From Flavobacteriaceae bacterium (GTDB lineage: Bacteria > Bacteroidota > Bacteroidia > Flavobacteriales > Flavobacteriaceae), in contig JAGLKH010000077.1 of the NCBI GenBank assembly GCA_023141985.1, positions 1 to 9,550 of the forward strand: 9,550 bases of DNA, read 5' to 3'. A program made the position numbers and the translations under genes. Within the stretch, counting starts at the first letter, position 1; each line of letters opens with the position of its first letter. Shown piece by piece: positions 1-7,229 of this stretch. The notes under the pieces were generated by a model. The model searched no databases. It was not told where the DNA came from and saw nothing but the letters and a program-made list of their open reading frames with translations.

Positions 1-1533
1 ACTAAGCTTATAACCATAGGATCACTGGTTACTTTTTTTGGATCGGCTTTTGTAGTTTATTTAGTTTTTAATTTAAGCTGGGAAATATCTTTTTTGTTTT
101 CGGCTTTAATTATAGTTACAGGACCTACAGTTATTACACCAATTTTGCGACATATTCCTCTCAAAAAAGACATCTCAGCAGTTTTAAAATGGGAAGGGAT
201 ATTAATCGATCCAATAGGCGCATTAGTTGCTGTACTTGTTTTTGAGTTTATAAGTGTTGGTAGCGGTGGCGAGTTCACTAAAACAGCACTTTTAGAATTT
301 GGAAAAATAGTGTTATTTGGATCCACCTTTGGATTTACATTTGCTCACGCACTTAATTTTTCAATAAACAGAAAATGGATACCTCATTATTTATTAAATG
401 TTTTTGCTTTAGCTTCTGTTTTAGGAGTTTTTGTTTTGTCAGACATTTTCGCACATGAATCAGGTCTATTAGCTGTTGTGGTTATGGGAATGGTTTTAGG
501 AAACTCCAATTCAACCTACTTAAAAGAACTACTTTACTTTAAAGAATCTTTAAGTATACTCCTTATTTCTATTTTATTCATATTGCTCTCGGCCAATATT
601 AATATAGAAGACATGTTACTAATATATAATTGGAAAACAGCAATCCTATTTATAATTGTGGTTTTTGTAATACGGCCATTAGGTGTGTTTTTAAGTTCAA
701 GAGGCTCCGGTTTAAAATTAAACGAAAAATTATTTATAAGCTGGGTAGGACCCAGAGGAATAGTAGCAGCAGGAATAGCATCTTTATTTGGACTAAAACT
801 TGTTAAAGAAGGTGTTGAAGGAGCGGAATACATTACCCCTTTGGTATTTATGATTGTTCTTGGAACAGTTTTATTAAACGCAACCACAGCACGACTCTTC
901 GCAAGAATAGTTGGCGTATTTTTAAAGAAATCTGAAGGAATTTTAATACTTGGAGCCTCCGAAGTTTCTCGTTTAATAGCAGGTTATTTAAAAAAGAACA
1001 ACAGACATGTGGTCTTGATTGACAGCAATCATGTTAATATAGCAAAAGCAAAAGAAATAGGGCTGGAGGCATTAAACACAAATATTTATTCAGAAAGATT
1101 AACAGATAATATAGAGCTTAGCGATATAGGATTTTTAATGGCATTAACAGGTAATGCCGACATTAACAAATATGCCATTAATAAATTTAGCAAGCAGTTT
1201 GGAGAGAATGGAGCATTTAGACTTGTAACCGAAGAAGAAATGAGCGACCCAGAAAACAACCCAAAAGAAGGTTTGTTTTCTCATACAGATGATTTTGTTT
1301 TATTAACTCAAACCGTAAAAAAATATCCGGTAATCCATGAAATAGAGATTAAAGATAAATCTCATTATGAAAGCCTTATAGAGGTTACGATTAATGACAA
1401 AAACACAATCCCTTTGTTTTTGAAAGACACGAATGGTAAGTTAGAAATTATTTCGTCTTATAGCAAAAACAGAAATGAAATTGTTACAGGTTGCCGATTA
1501 GTATATTTAGGAAAGCAGATAGAACATTTATAA
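1..1533 (+). CDS. CPA1-type cation:proton antiporter with C-terminal TrkA-N-like domain (5' partial)
   Basis: This is an inner-membrane Na+(or K+)/H+ antiporter lacking its start: the frame is open from base 1, and the residues before the first ATG (base 94) are themselves a hydrophobic membrane segment, so that ATG is internal. 510 residues are visible. Several hydrophobic helices follow, with conserved CPA1-like motifs: TGPTVITPILR (from base 118), WEGILIDPIGA (Asp codon at 208-210, the likely ion-binding acid) and GPRGIVAAGIASL (around 748-790). From about base 931 the protein becomes soluble: ILILGASEVSRLIAGYL followed by HVVLID resembles a Rossmann TrkA-N/RCK fold with a degenerate glycine loop, so nucleotide or ligand gating is plausible. 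A further C-terminal domain of about 70 residues ends at the stop at 1531-1533. The family call is firm; the transported ion cannot be told from sequence. A small membrane-protein gene follows 24 bases later. Confidence 0.9.
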   Translation, partial: TKLITIGSLVTFFGSAFVVYLVFNLSWEISFLFSALIIVTGPTVITPILRHIPLKKDISAVLKWEGILIDPIGALVAVLVFEFISVGSGGEFTKTALLEFGKIVLFGSTFGFTFAHALNFSINRKWIPHYLLNVFALASVLGVFVLSDIFAHESGLLAVVVMGMVLGNSNSTYLKELLYFKESLSILLISILFILLSANINIEDMLLIYNWKTAILFIIVVFVIRPLGVFLSSRGSGLKLNEKLFISWVGPRGIVAAGIASLFGLKLVKEGVEGAEYITPLVFMIVLGTVLLNATTARLFARIVGVFLKKSEGILILGASEVSRLIAGYLKKNNRHVVLIDSNHVNIAKAKEIGLEALNTNIYSERLTDNIELSDIGFLMALTGNADINKYAINKFSKQFGENGAFRLVTEEEMSDPENNPKEGLFSHTDDFVLLTQTVKKYPVIHEIEIKDKSHYESLIEVTINDKNTIPLFLKDTNGKLEIISSYSKNRNEIVTGCRLVYLGKQIEHL

Positions 1534-1557
1534 TAAAATTAATTAATATATAAACTT

Positions 1558-1710
1558 ATGAAACTACAAAAAACTTTATTAATCTTGCTTGTAATTATTG
1601 GAGTTGTAATGATTGTATTAGGGATAAGAGCAAAAATTCTTCCACCACCGTTAACAGGTGTCGGATTTTTTATTATTGCATATGTTTTAAACCAATCAAT
1701 TAAAAAATAG
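1558..1710 (+). CDS. Small two-helix membrane protein, 50 residues, unknown function
   Basis: A short gene starts at ATG 1558 and stops at TAG 1708-1710. The product begins MKLQKTLLILLVIIGVVMIV, giving one hydrophobic helix at about residues 5-22, then a basic turn with three prolines (RAKILPPPLTG, residues 24-34), then a second helix at about 35-46, and ends in SIKK. The ordered pattern of helix, Pro/Gly hinge, helix and lysine-rich ends is what a real small inner-membrane protein looks like. It follows the antiporter by 24 bases on the same strand with no visible promoter between, so co-transcription is likely. The next gene (lepA) converges 20 bases later. I do not recognise a named family. 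A role as accessory subunit of the antiporter is only a guess from position. Confidence 0.72.
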   Translation: MKLQKTLLILLVIIGVVMIVLGIRAKILPPPLTGVGFFIIAYVLNQSIKK

Positions 1711-1730
1711 TATAAATCTATTTATTATGT

Positions 1731-3527
1731 TTAATCGTTGAGCTTTAAAACAGCCATAAATGCTTGTTGAGGTATTTCTACATTACCAACTTTACGCATA
1801 CGTTTTTTCCCTTTTTTCTGTTTTTCAAGAAGTTTACGCTTTCGGGAGATGTCTCCGCCATAACATTTTGCAGTTACATCTTTACGTAAAGCTTTAATGG
1901 TTTCTCTTGAAATAATTTTTGCCCCAATTGCAGCTTGTATTGGAATATCAAACTGTTGTCGAGGGATTAGTTTTCTAAGTTTCGCACACATTTTTTTACC
2001 AATATTGTGAGCATTATCCGCATGTATTAATGAAGAAAGGGCATCAACCGGCTGAGAGTTTAATAAAATATCAACACGAACTAATTTTGAAGTCCGCATT
2101 CCGATAGGATGGTAATCAAAAGAGGCATAACCTTTAGATACCGTTTTTAATCGGTCGTAAAAATCAAACACAATTTCCGCTAAAGGCATATCGAAATTTA
2201 ACTCAACACGCTCGGTAGTTAGATAGGTTTGGTTCGTTATAATGCCACGTTTATCTATACACAGTTTCATTACATTACCAACAAAATCTGCTTTAGTAAT
2301 AATAGAAGCTTTTATATAAGGCTCTTCAACGCGATCTAAGCCGGAAGGGTCTGGCAAATCGGCTGGATTATTTACTATTATAGCGGTATTAGGGTGCTTT
2401 CGGGTAAAAGCATGATAACTAACGTTTGGAACTGTTGTAATAACAGTCATATTAAATTCACGTTCTAATCGTTCTTGAATAATTTCAAGATGTAACATTC
2501 CTAAAAAACCACAACGAAAACCAAAACCTAAAGCCGCAGAACTTTCCGGTTGAAAAACTAAAGAAGCGTCGTTAAGCTGCAATTTTTCCATAGAATTACG
2601 AAGCTCCTCGTAATCCTCTGTATCAACAGGATAAATTCCTGCAAAGACCATTGGTTTTACATCTTCAAACCCTTCAACAGCATTAGTTGTTGGCGTTTTG
2701 GCATCTGTGATAGTATCGCCAACTTTTACGTCGCGAGCGTCTTTAATACCTGTAATTAGATAACCTACATCGCCTGTTTTTATTTCCTTTTTAGGAACTT
2801 GTTTAAGTTTTAAAGTTCCTACCTCATCTGCCGAATATGTTTTCCCTGTTGCTAAAAATTTAACCTGCTGCCCCTTTTTAATAGAGCCGTTTAATACTCT
2901 AAAATAAGTCTCAACACCACGAAAAGAATTGTAAACGGAATCAAAAATTAACGCTTGCAAAGGCTCATTAGGATTTCCCTTTGGGGCAGGAATACGCTCA
3001 ATAATAGCAGATAGAATCGCTTCAATACCAAGTCCGGTTTTTGCACTTGCCGGAATAACTTCACCAGGATCGCAACCTAATAAATCAACAATATCATCGG
3101 TTACTTCTTCCGGATTAGCACTTGGTAAATCTATTTTATTAAGTATTGGAATAATTTCTAAATCATTTTCTAATGCTAAATATAAATTAGAAATAGTTTG
3201 AGCCTGAATACTTTGTGCGGCATCAACAACCAATAAAGCGCCTTCACAGGCAGCGATAGATCGAGAAACTTCATAAGAAAAATCGACGTGACCGGGAGTG
3301 TCAATTAAATTTAAAATATAATCTTCACCCTTATAAGTATATTCCATTTGTACCGCATGAGACTTTATAGTTATACCACGTTCTCTTTCCAGATCCATGT
3401 TATCCAAAAGCTGGTCTTTCTTCTCACGATCTGTAACAGAGCCGGTTTCTTCCAGCAATCGATCCGCAAGCGTACTTTTTCCGTGGTCTATATGTGCAAT
3501 AATGCAAAAATTTCTAATTTCCTTCAT
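1731..3527 (-). CDS. lepA: Elongation factor 4 (LepA), ribosome-associated GTPase
   Basis: LepA/EF4 is a translational GTPase that binds the ribosome, can back-translocate tRNAs in vitro and is linked to initiation and 30S assembly in vivo. The 598-residue product is the usual full length. All G motifs are visible: G1 AHIDHGKST (11-19), G2 RERGIT (48-53), G3 DTPGH (76-80), G4 NKID (130-133) and G5 SAK (161-163). Domain II follows, then EF-G-like domains III and V, and the LepA-specific C-terminal domain, including the [20 protein letters not shown] stretch typical of the family. The start is ATG at 3527, immediately before the [19 protein letters not shown] beginning. Many bacteria place lepA next to the signal peptidase gene lepB; here it stands alone, convergent with the antiporter pair and divergent from the receptor gene, with its own likely promoter at 3557-3564. 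No anomalies were seen. Confidence 0.98.
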   Translation of the reverse strand: MKEIRNFCIIAHIDHGKSTLADRLLEETGSVTDREKKDQLLDNMDLERERGITIKSHAVQMEYTYKGEDYILNLIDTPGHVDFSYEVSRSIAACEGALLVVDAAQSIQAQTISNLYLALENDLEIIPILNKIDLPSANPEEVTDDIVDLLGCDPGEVIPASAKTGLGIEAILSAIIERIPAPKGNPNEPLQALIFDSVYNSFRGVETYFRVLNGSIKKGQQVKFLATGKTYSADEVGTLKLKQVPKKEIKTGDVGYLITGIKDARDVKVGDTITDAKTPTTNAVEGFEDVKPMVFAGIYPVDTEDYEELRNSMEKLQLNDASLVFQPESSAALGFGFRCGFLGMLHLEIIQERLEREFNMTVITTVPNVSYHAFTRKHPNTAIIVNNPADLPDPSGLDRVEEPYIKASIITKADFVGNVMKLCIDKRGIITNQTYLTTERVELNFDMPLAEIVFDFYDRLKTVSKGYASFDYHPIGMRTSKLVRVDILLNSQPVDALSSLIHADNAHNIGKKMCAKLRKLIPRQQFDIPIQAAIGAKIISRETIKALRKDVTAKCYGGDISRKRKLLEKQKKGKKRMRKVGNVEIPQQAFMAVLKLND

Positions 3528-3556
3528 AAGGTCAATTCATCTGTGAAAAGATTTTG

Positions 3557-3564
3557 CAAATATA
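3557..3564 (-). promoter_or_regulatory. Likely -7 promoter element of lepA
   Basis: Read on the minus strand this is TATATTTG, an exact match to the Bacteroidetes primary-sigma -7 consensus TAnnTTTG. It lies 29 bases before the lepA start codon, predicting transcription start near 3549 and a leader of about 20 bases. I see no good TTG -33 element at the expected 19-21 base spacing, so the call rests on the -7 match and position. Confidence 0.6.
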
Positions 3565-3644
3565 GTTGATTTATTGAGCATTAAGTGTTTTTATTGTCAA
3601 CAAAAATTACGGTTTTCCAGTAATTAAAAGTGCAAAACAAATAG

Positions 3645-3651
3645 TATCTTG
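3645..3651 (+). promoter_or_regulatory. Possible weak -7 element of the outer-membrane receptor gene
   Basis: TATCTTG, followed by TGCC, resembles the Bacteroidetes -7 element TAnnTTTG but is one T short. It lies about 20 bases before the TTG start of the receptor gene, the expected distance. No -33 TTG is visible upstream. If it works, it is weak or depends on an activator or an alternative sigma factor. Confidence 0.28.
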
Positions 3652-3670
3652 TGCCATTAAATATTTTGAT

Positions 3671-6091
3671 TTGAAGCTAATTAACAAATTTGTTTTTACA
3701 ATTTCATGTATTTTGCTTTCCGTGTCAGTATTTGCACAGCAGTTTTCAATTATGGGAAAGATTATAGATGAATCGAGTCACTCTATTGCTTACGCAAATA
3801 TTTTATTATTAAAAACACAAGACTCCACAATTGTTACAGGAACAATTTCTGACGATTTCGGAAAATTTATATTCAATGAAATAGATTCCGGAAACTACAT
3901 TATTAAAGTAAGTTTTATTGGCTTTGAAGATTTTTTTCAAAAAGTGTCGGTACAAGATAATACGGAACTTAAAACCATCTTGTTAAAAGAATCTACAGAA
4001 ACATTAAGTGAAGTAGAAATTATTTATAAGAAACCTACATTTAAGAGAGAAGCAGACCGCTTAATATTTAATGTTGAGAAAACGGCACTTATTGAAGGGA
4101 CAATGCTCCAGGTTCTTAAAAGCACACCCGGCGTTTTAGTTTTAGATAGTGGAATTAGTATTAAAGGTTCTGAGCCAACGGTATATATTAATAATAGAAA
4201 AGTTCAATTAAACTCGGACGAATTGGTACAACTATTAGAAAGCTCTTCGGCGAATAATATAAAATCAGTTGAGGTCATTACAAACCCTTCAGCAAAATAT
4301 GATGCAGATACTGGAGTCGTTTTAAATATTGTAATGAGTAAAAACCTAATTACAGGCTATAGAGGATCAATATTTACTAATTATACTCAAGGTGTTTTTC
4401 CCAGATATAAAATTGGGACAGGTCATTTTTTTAAGAATTCAAAAATCAGCCTTAATCTTAATTATAACTACACCAATAGCAAGATTAACAGAGATGGTGA
4501 CGATGCTGTTAACTACTTAGACAGCAATAATACCATAGACGAAATCTGGAGATCTAAAACCAATAGAAATACATGGTTCGAGACGCATAATCTTAACTTT
4601 AATTTCGATTATTTTATTGATGAGAATAACACCTTAAGCGTGTCTTCATCTATGCTGTTTCTTCCGTATTTTAAATATCGTGTTTTTAACAATACTGTTA
4701 TTACAGACGATAATTCGCTTTTTTTGTTTCGTTTTGATTCTAATAATTTATCAAGAGACAATAAACAAAATCTCGGTTTTGATTTAGATTATACACACCA
4801 GTTTAAAAAGGGACAATTATCGTTTAATACACATTTTACAACGTATGATTACGAGAGGGTTCAAAATGTTTTTAGTGATTTTTTCGATCAAAGTAATGCT
4901 TTTGAAAGCTCATCTGCTTTTAATACAAACTCTAATCAAGACACAAAGATTTTTACATCTAAAATAGATTATAGTTTACCAATAAATAAAACTTCTAATT
5001 TTGAAGCAGGAGTTAAATATTCTAATATTAAAACGGAAAGTGATATCACTCAATTTGATATTGATGTTAATACGGGCAACGAGCAAATTGATCTTCAAAA
5101 TTCAGATGCTTTTGACTATGATGAAAAAGTATTTGCCGGTTATTCTAATTATAGTTTAGATACAGATAAATGGAGCTTAAGCTTAGGCTTACGTGTCGAG
5201 CAAACTGATATTAAAGGTGTTTCAATTTCTAATAATGAAACTAATATCCAAGACTATTTTGAATGGTTTCCCAGTGCCAGCTTACAATACAATATTTCGG
5301 AGCAATTCAATATATATACCAATTATAGGAGAAGTATTAATCGACCAGCTTACACAGATTTAAATCCATTTCAGTTTTTCTTAAACGAGAGCATTGTAGT
5401 TGTTGGCAACCCAAGCTTAACACCAGTTTTTAAAGACCATTATGTGATTGGCGTAACATTGTCAAAAAATTTCACAGTAGAAGCATATTATCAAAATTAT
5501 GATGGTAATATTTCTGAATTACCCATACAAAACAATGAGACAAACATTATTTTCTTTACCCCTGTTAACTTAGATAAAAAAATAGAATTTGGGTTTGATT
5601 TCTCAGCTTATTTTAAAGCCACTAAGGATTGGTCTGTATATTTTGTTACATCGTTCTATAACATTGAAGAAGAAACTAATTTTGGAAATGGTTTTGTAAA
5701 ACAAGACCAATGGTCTAATTACAGTGAACTACAAAATGATTTTACGTTTTTAAAAGACAAAAGTTTAACCGTAAATTTAACTTTAACATGGGCAGGTAAA
5801 AACCTTCAAGGTTTATCTATTGTTGAAGACAGGTTGGTTTCAGACTTGTCAATTTCAAAAACTATTTTAAAGAAAAAAGGTATTATTTCATTAACAATAA
5901 GCGATTTGTTTAATGAACAAGACTACAAGGTTTCAAATCAATATTTAAATCAATTCAATACTAGATTTATAAATTCTGACAATCGCTATATAGGGCTTGG
6001 TTTTCGCTATAAATTTGGAAACACAAAATTATCTGCAAATGAGCACTCAACTTCTATAGAAGAAAGAGAAAGATTGGACACTAAACACTAA
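3671..6091 (+). CDS. Outer-membrane beta-barrel, TonB-receptor-like protein
   Basis: This 806-residue protein is predicted to lie in the outer membrane. In order it shows a Sec signal peptide (residues 1-22, cleavage after VFA before QQ), a carboxypeptidase-regulatory-like beta-sandwich domain (about 25-107), a plug-like domain (about 125-225, with LKSTPGVLV and VEVITNPSAKYDADTGVVLNI), and a long beta-barrel rich in alternating aromatic and polar residues to about 790. It ends in a short hydrophilic tail after the last strand (YIGLGFRYKFGN). This layout fits the 'outer membrane beta-barrel family' (OMP_b-brl_3) common in Bacteroidetes, related to TonB-dependent receptors; no SusD partner is adjacent, so it is not a classical SusCD polysaccharide locus. 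The start is TTG at 3671: the first in-frame ATG is residue 28, beyond the signal peptide. The substrate is unknown. Its stop overlaps the stop of the convergent propeller gene. Confidence 0.92.
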   Translation: MKLINKFVFTISCILLSVSVFAQQFSIMGKIIDESSHSIAYANILLLKTQDSTIVTGTISDDFGKFIFNEIDSGNYIIKVSFIGFEDFFQKVSVQDNTELKTILLKESTETLSEVEIIYKKPTFKREADRLIFNVEKTALIEGTMLQVLKSTPGVLVLDSGISIKGSEPTVYINNRKVQLNSDELVQLLESSSANNIKSVEVITNPSAKYDADTGVVLNIVMSKNLITGYRGSIFTNYTQGVFPRYKIGTGHFFKNSKISLNLNYNYTNSKINRDGDDAVNYLDSNNTIDEIWRSKTNRNTWFETHNLNFNFDYFIDENNTLSVSSSMLFLPYFKYRVFNNTVITDDNSLFLFRFDSNNLSRDNKQNLGFDLDYTHQFKKGQLSFNTHFTTYDYERVQNVFSDFFDQSNAFESSSAFNTNSNQDTKIFTSKIDYSLPINKTSNFEAGVKYSNIKTESDITQFDIDVNTGNEQIDLQNSDAFDYDEKVFAGYSNYSLDTDKWSLSLGLRVEQTDIKGVSISNNETNIQDYFEWFPSASLQYNISEQFNIYTNYRRSINRPAYTDLNPFQFFLNESIVVVGNPSLTPVFKDHYVIGVTLSKNFTVEAYYQNYDGNISELPIQNNETNIIFFTPVNLDKKIEFGFDFSAYFKATKDWSVYFVTSFYNIEEETNFGNGFVKQDQWSNYSELQNDFTFLKDKSLTVNLTLTWAGKNLQGLSIVEDRLVSDLSISKTILKKKGIISLTISDLFNEQDYKVSNQYLNQFNTRFINSDNRYIGLGFRYKFGNTKLSANEHSTSIEERERLDTKH

Positions 6092-7185
6092 TCTTGCCAC
6101 TCTGCAATAAACAAGTTGGTGTCATGACCTCCACCGTTATTTCTGTTTGATGAAAAAATTAGCTTTTTACCATCATTAGAGAATACAGGAAAGGCATCAA
6201 AAGTTTCTCCATGAGTAATACGCTCCAGGTTTTTACCATCAATATCTATCATGTACAAGTTAAACGGGAAACCGCGTTCGGCTTCGAAGTTTGAAGAAAA
6301 CAAAATTTTCTTTCCTGAAGGATGAAAAAACGGACTCCAATTAGCATTTCCAAGATATGTTAATTGCTTTAATTCACTGCCATCGGCATTACAAATATAA
6401 AGCTCCATATTGGTTGGTTGTACTAAGCCATCAGCTAATAAATCTTTGTACTCTTTGATTTCATCTTCAGTTTTAGGTCTTGACGAACGGAAGATAATTT
6501 TTGTTCCATCTGGCGAAAAGAAAGCACCTCCATCATAACCTAATTCGAAAGTAATTTGTTTAACACCGCTTCCGTCAAGATTCATAGTATATAAATCTAT
6601 ATCTCCATTTCGAGTAGAGGTAAAAACAATCTTATCGCCTTGTGGAGATACTGTTGCTTCTGCATCATACCCTTTTTCTGTAGTGAGTTGGTTTACAATA
6701 TTACCTTGTAAATCGGCAACAAAAATATCATAGGTGTCATAAATAGGCCATACATATTTTCCTTCCTTACGCAAAGGTGCTTCAGGACATTCATCTCCAC
6801 CTAAATGTGTCGATCCGTAAACAAAATGTTTATTGTCTGGTAAAAAGTATGCGCAAGTTGTTCTCCCTTTTCCAGTGCTAATCATTGGCGGAATAATACT
6901 ATCAAAAGTCTCATTGGCATTCATTAAAAACATTTGATCACAAGCTACATTCCAGTTCTTGTTGTTTGATTGAAATATAATTTGTTTATCATCAAAACTC
7001 CAATAAGCTTCAGCATTATCACCACCAAAAGTCACTTGCCTTAATGATTTAAAATGTATTTCTTCAGGAAATATTAATGCGTTCTTCTCTTCTATAACCT
7101 CGGATGTTGAATTTGTAGATGTGTTTTTGCCATCTTTACAAGATGCTAAAACTAAAACGATTAAAAGTAAACAGATGCGCTTCAT
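6088..7185 (-). CDS. TolB-like six-repeat beta-propeller lipoprotein (PD40 repeats)
   Basis: A 365-residue exported lipoprotein. The ATG at 7185 gives the signal peptide MKRICLLLIVLVLASC with lipobox Cys16; a GTG at 7200 would add five residues before it and is less likely. Six PD40/WD40-like repeats of the type SPDGxKIIFxSxR are visible, at about residues 60-75, 109-126, 175-199, 219-237, 283-300 and 332-348, enough for one closed six-bladed propeller like that of TolB. Between blades four and five lies a charged, probably helical insert (SRPKTEDEIKEYKDLLADGL), which I recall from a conserved TolB-like family found in several phyla; this looks like a full-length member. It has no enzyme motif, so a binding or scaffold role in the periplasm or at a membrane surface is likely. 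It diverges from the M28 peptidase gene and shares its promoter region; the two may be functionally paired. It is not the Tol-Pal TolB of an operon. Confidence 0.88.
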   Translation of the reverse strand: MKRICLLLIVLVLASCKDGKNTSTNSTSEVIEEKNALIFPEEIHFKSLRQVTFGGDNAEAYWSFDDKQIIFQSNNKNWNVACDQMFLMNANETFDSIIPPMISTGKGRTTCAYFLPDNKHFVYGSTHLGGDECPEAPLRKEGKYVWPIYDTYDIFVADLQGNIVNQLTTEKGYDAEATVSPQGDKIVFTSTRNGDIDLYTMNLDGSGVKQITFELGYDGGAFFSPDGTKIIFRSSRPKTEDEIKEYKDLLADGLVQPTNMELYICNADGSELKQLTYLGNANWSPFFHPSGKKILFSSNFEAERGFPFNLYMIDIDGKNLERITHGETFDAFPVFSNDGKKLIFSSNRNNGGGHDTNLFIAEWQD

Positions 7186-7200
7186 AAGATTAAATATCAC

Positions 7201-7208
7201 TAATTTTG
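7201..7208 (+). promoter_or_regulatory. Likely -7 promoter element of the M28 peptidase gene
   Basis: TAATTTTG is an exact match to the Bacteroidetes -7 consensus TAnnTTTG. It lies 21 bases before the ATG at 7230, so transcription would begin near 7214 with a leader of roughly 16 bases. No clear TTG -33 element is seen upstream, where the sequence is already the 5' end of the divergent lipoprotein gene. Confidence 0.6.
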
Positions 7209-7218
7209 TGTAAAATTA
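7201..7218. repeat. Perfect inverted repeat in the divergent promoter region
   Basis: TAATTTT (7201-7207) and AAAATTA (7212-7218) form perfect seven-base arms around the four-base spacer GTGT. The left arm plus one base is the -7 element of the rightward gene. Read on the minus strand, the right arm gives TAATTTTA, a -7 element with one mismatch for the leftward lipoprotein gene, 26 bases before its ATG. The two promoters may therefore be mirrored and overlap, or the repeat may be an operator; its A/T composition means chance is possible. Confidence 0.45.
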
Positions 7219-7229
7219 ATATTTAAAAA

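Noticed and set aside
57..887. Minus-strand open frames of 89 and 117 codons inside the antiporter gene.
   Set aside because: Their products are Ser/Thr/Pro/Asn-rich with no recognisable domain, and the opposite strand is a clearly conserved transporter.
1711..1726. ATAAAT-CT-ATTTAT inverted repeat between the small membrane protein gene and lepA, considered as a bidirectional terminator.
   Set aside because: It is purely A/T in the stem with a two-base loop, so it would be unstable, and such repeats are expected by chance in AT-rich DNA.
3348..3569. Plus-strand 73-codon open frame antisense to the 5' end of lepA and covering its promoter.
   Set aside because: It lies opposite the conserved GTPase motifs, has no domain-like pattern, and the lepA promoter element runs through it.
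3671..6091. Receptor gene as part of a SusCD polysaccharide-utilisation locus.
   Set aside because: No SusD-like lipoprotein, glycoside hydrolase or sensor regulator lies beside it, and the barrel resembles the OMP_b-brl_3 type rather than SusC.
7186..7200. GTG at 7200 as start of the propeller lipoprotein, adding five residues.
   Set aside because: The ATG at 7185 gives a compact lipoprotein signal peptide with a normal basic start, and a GTG start would run to the edge of the overlapping promoter repeat.
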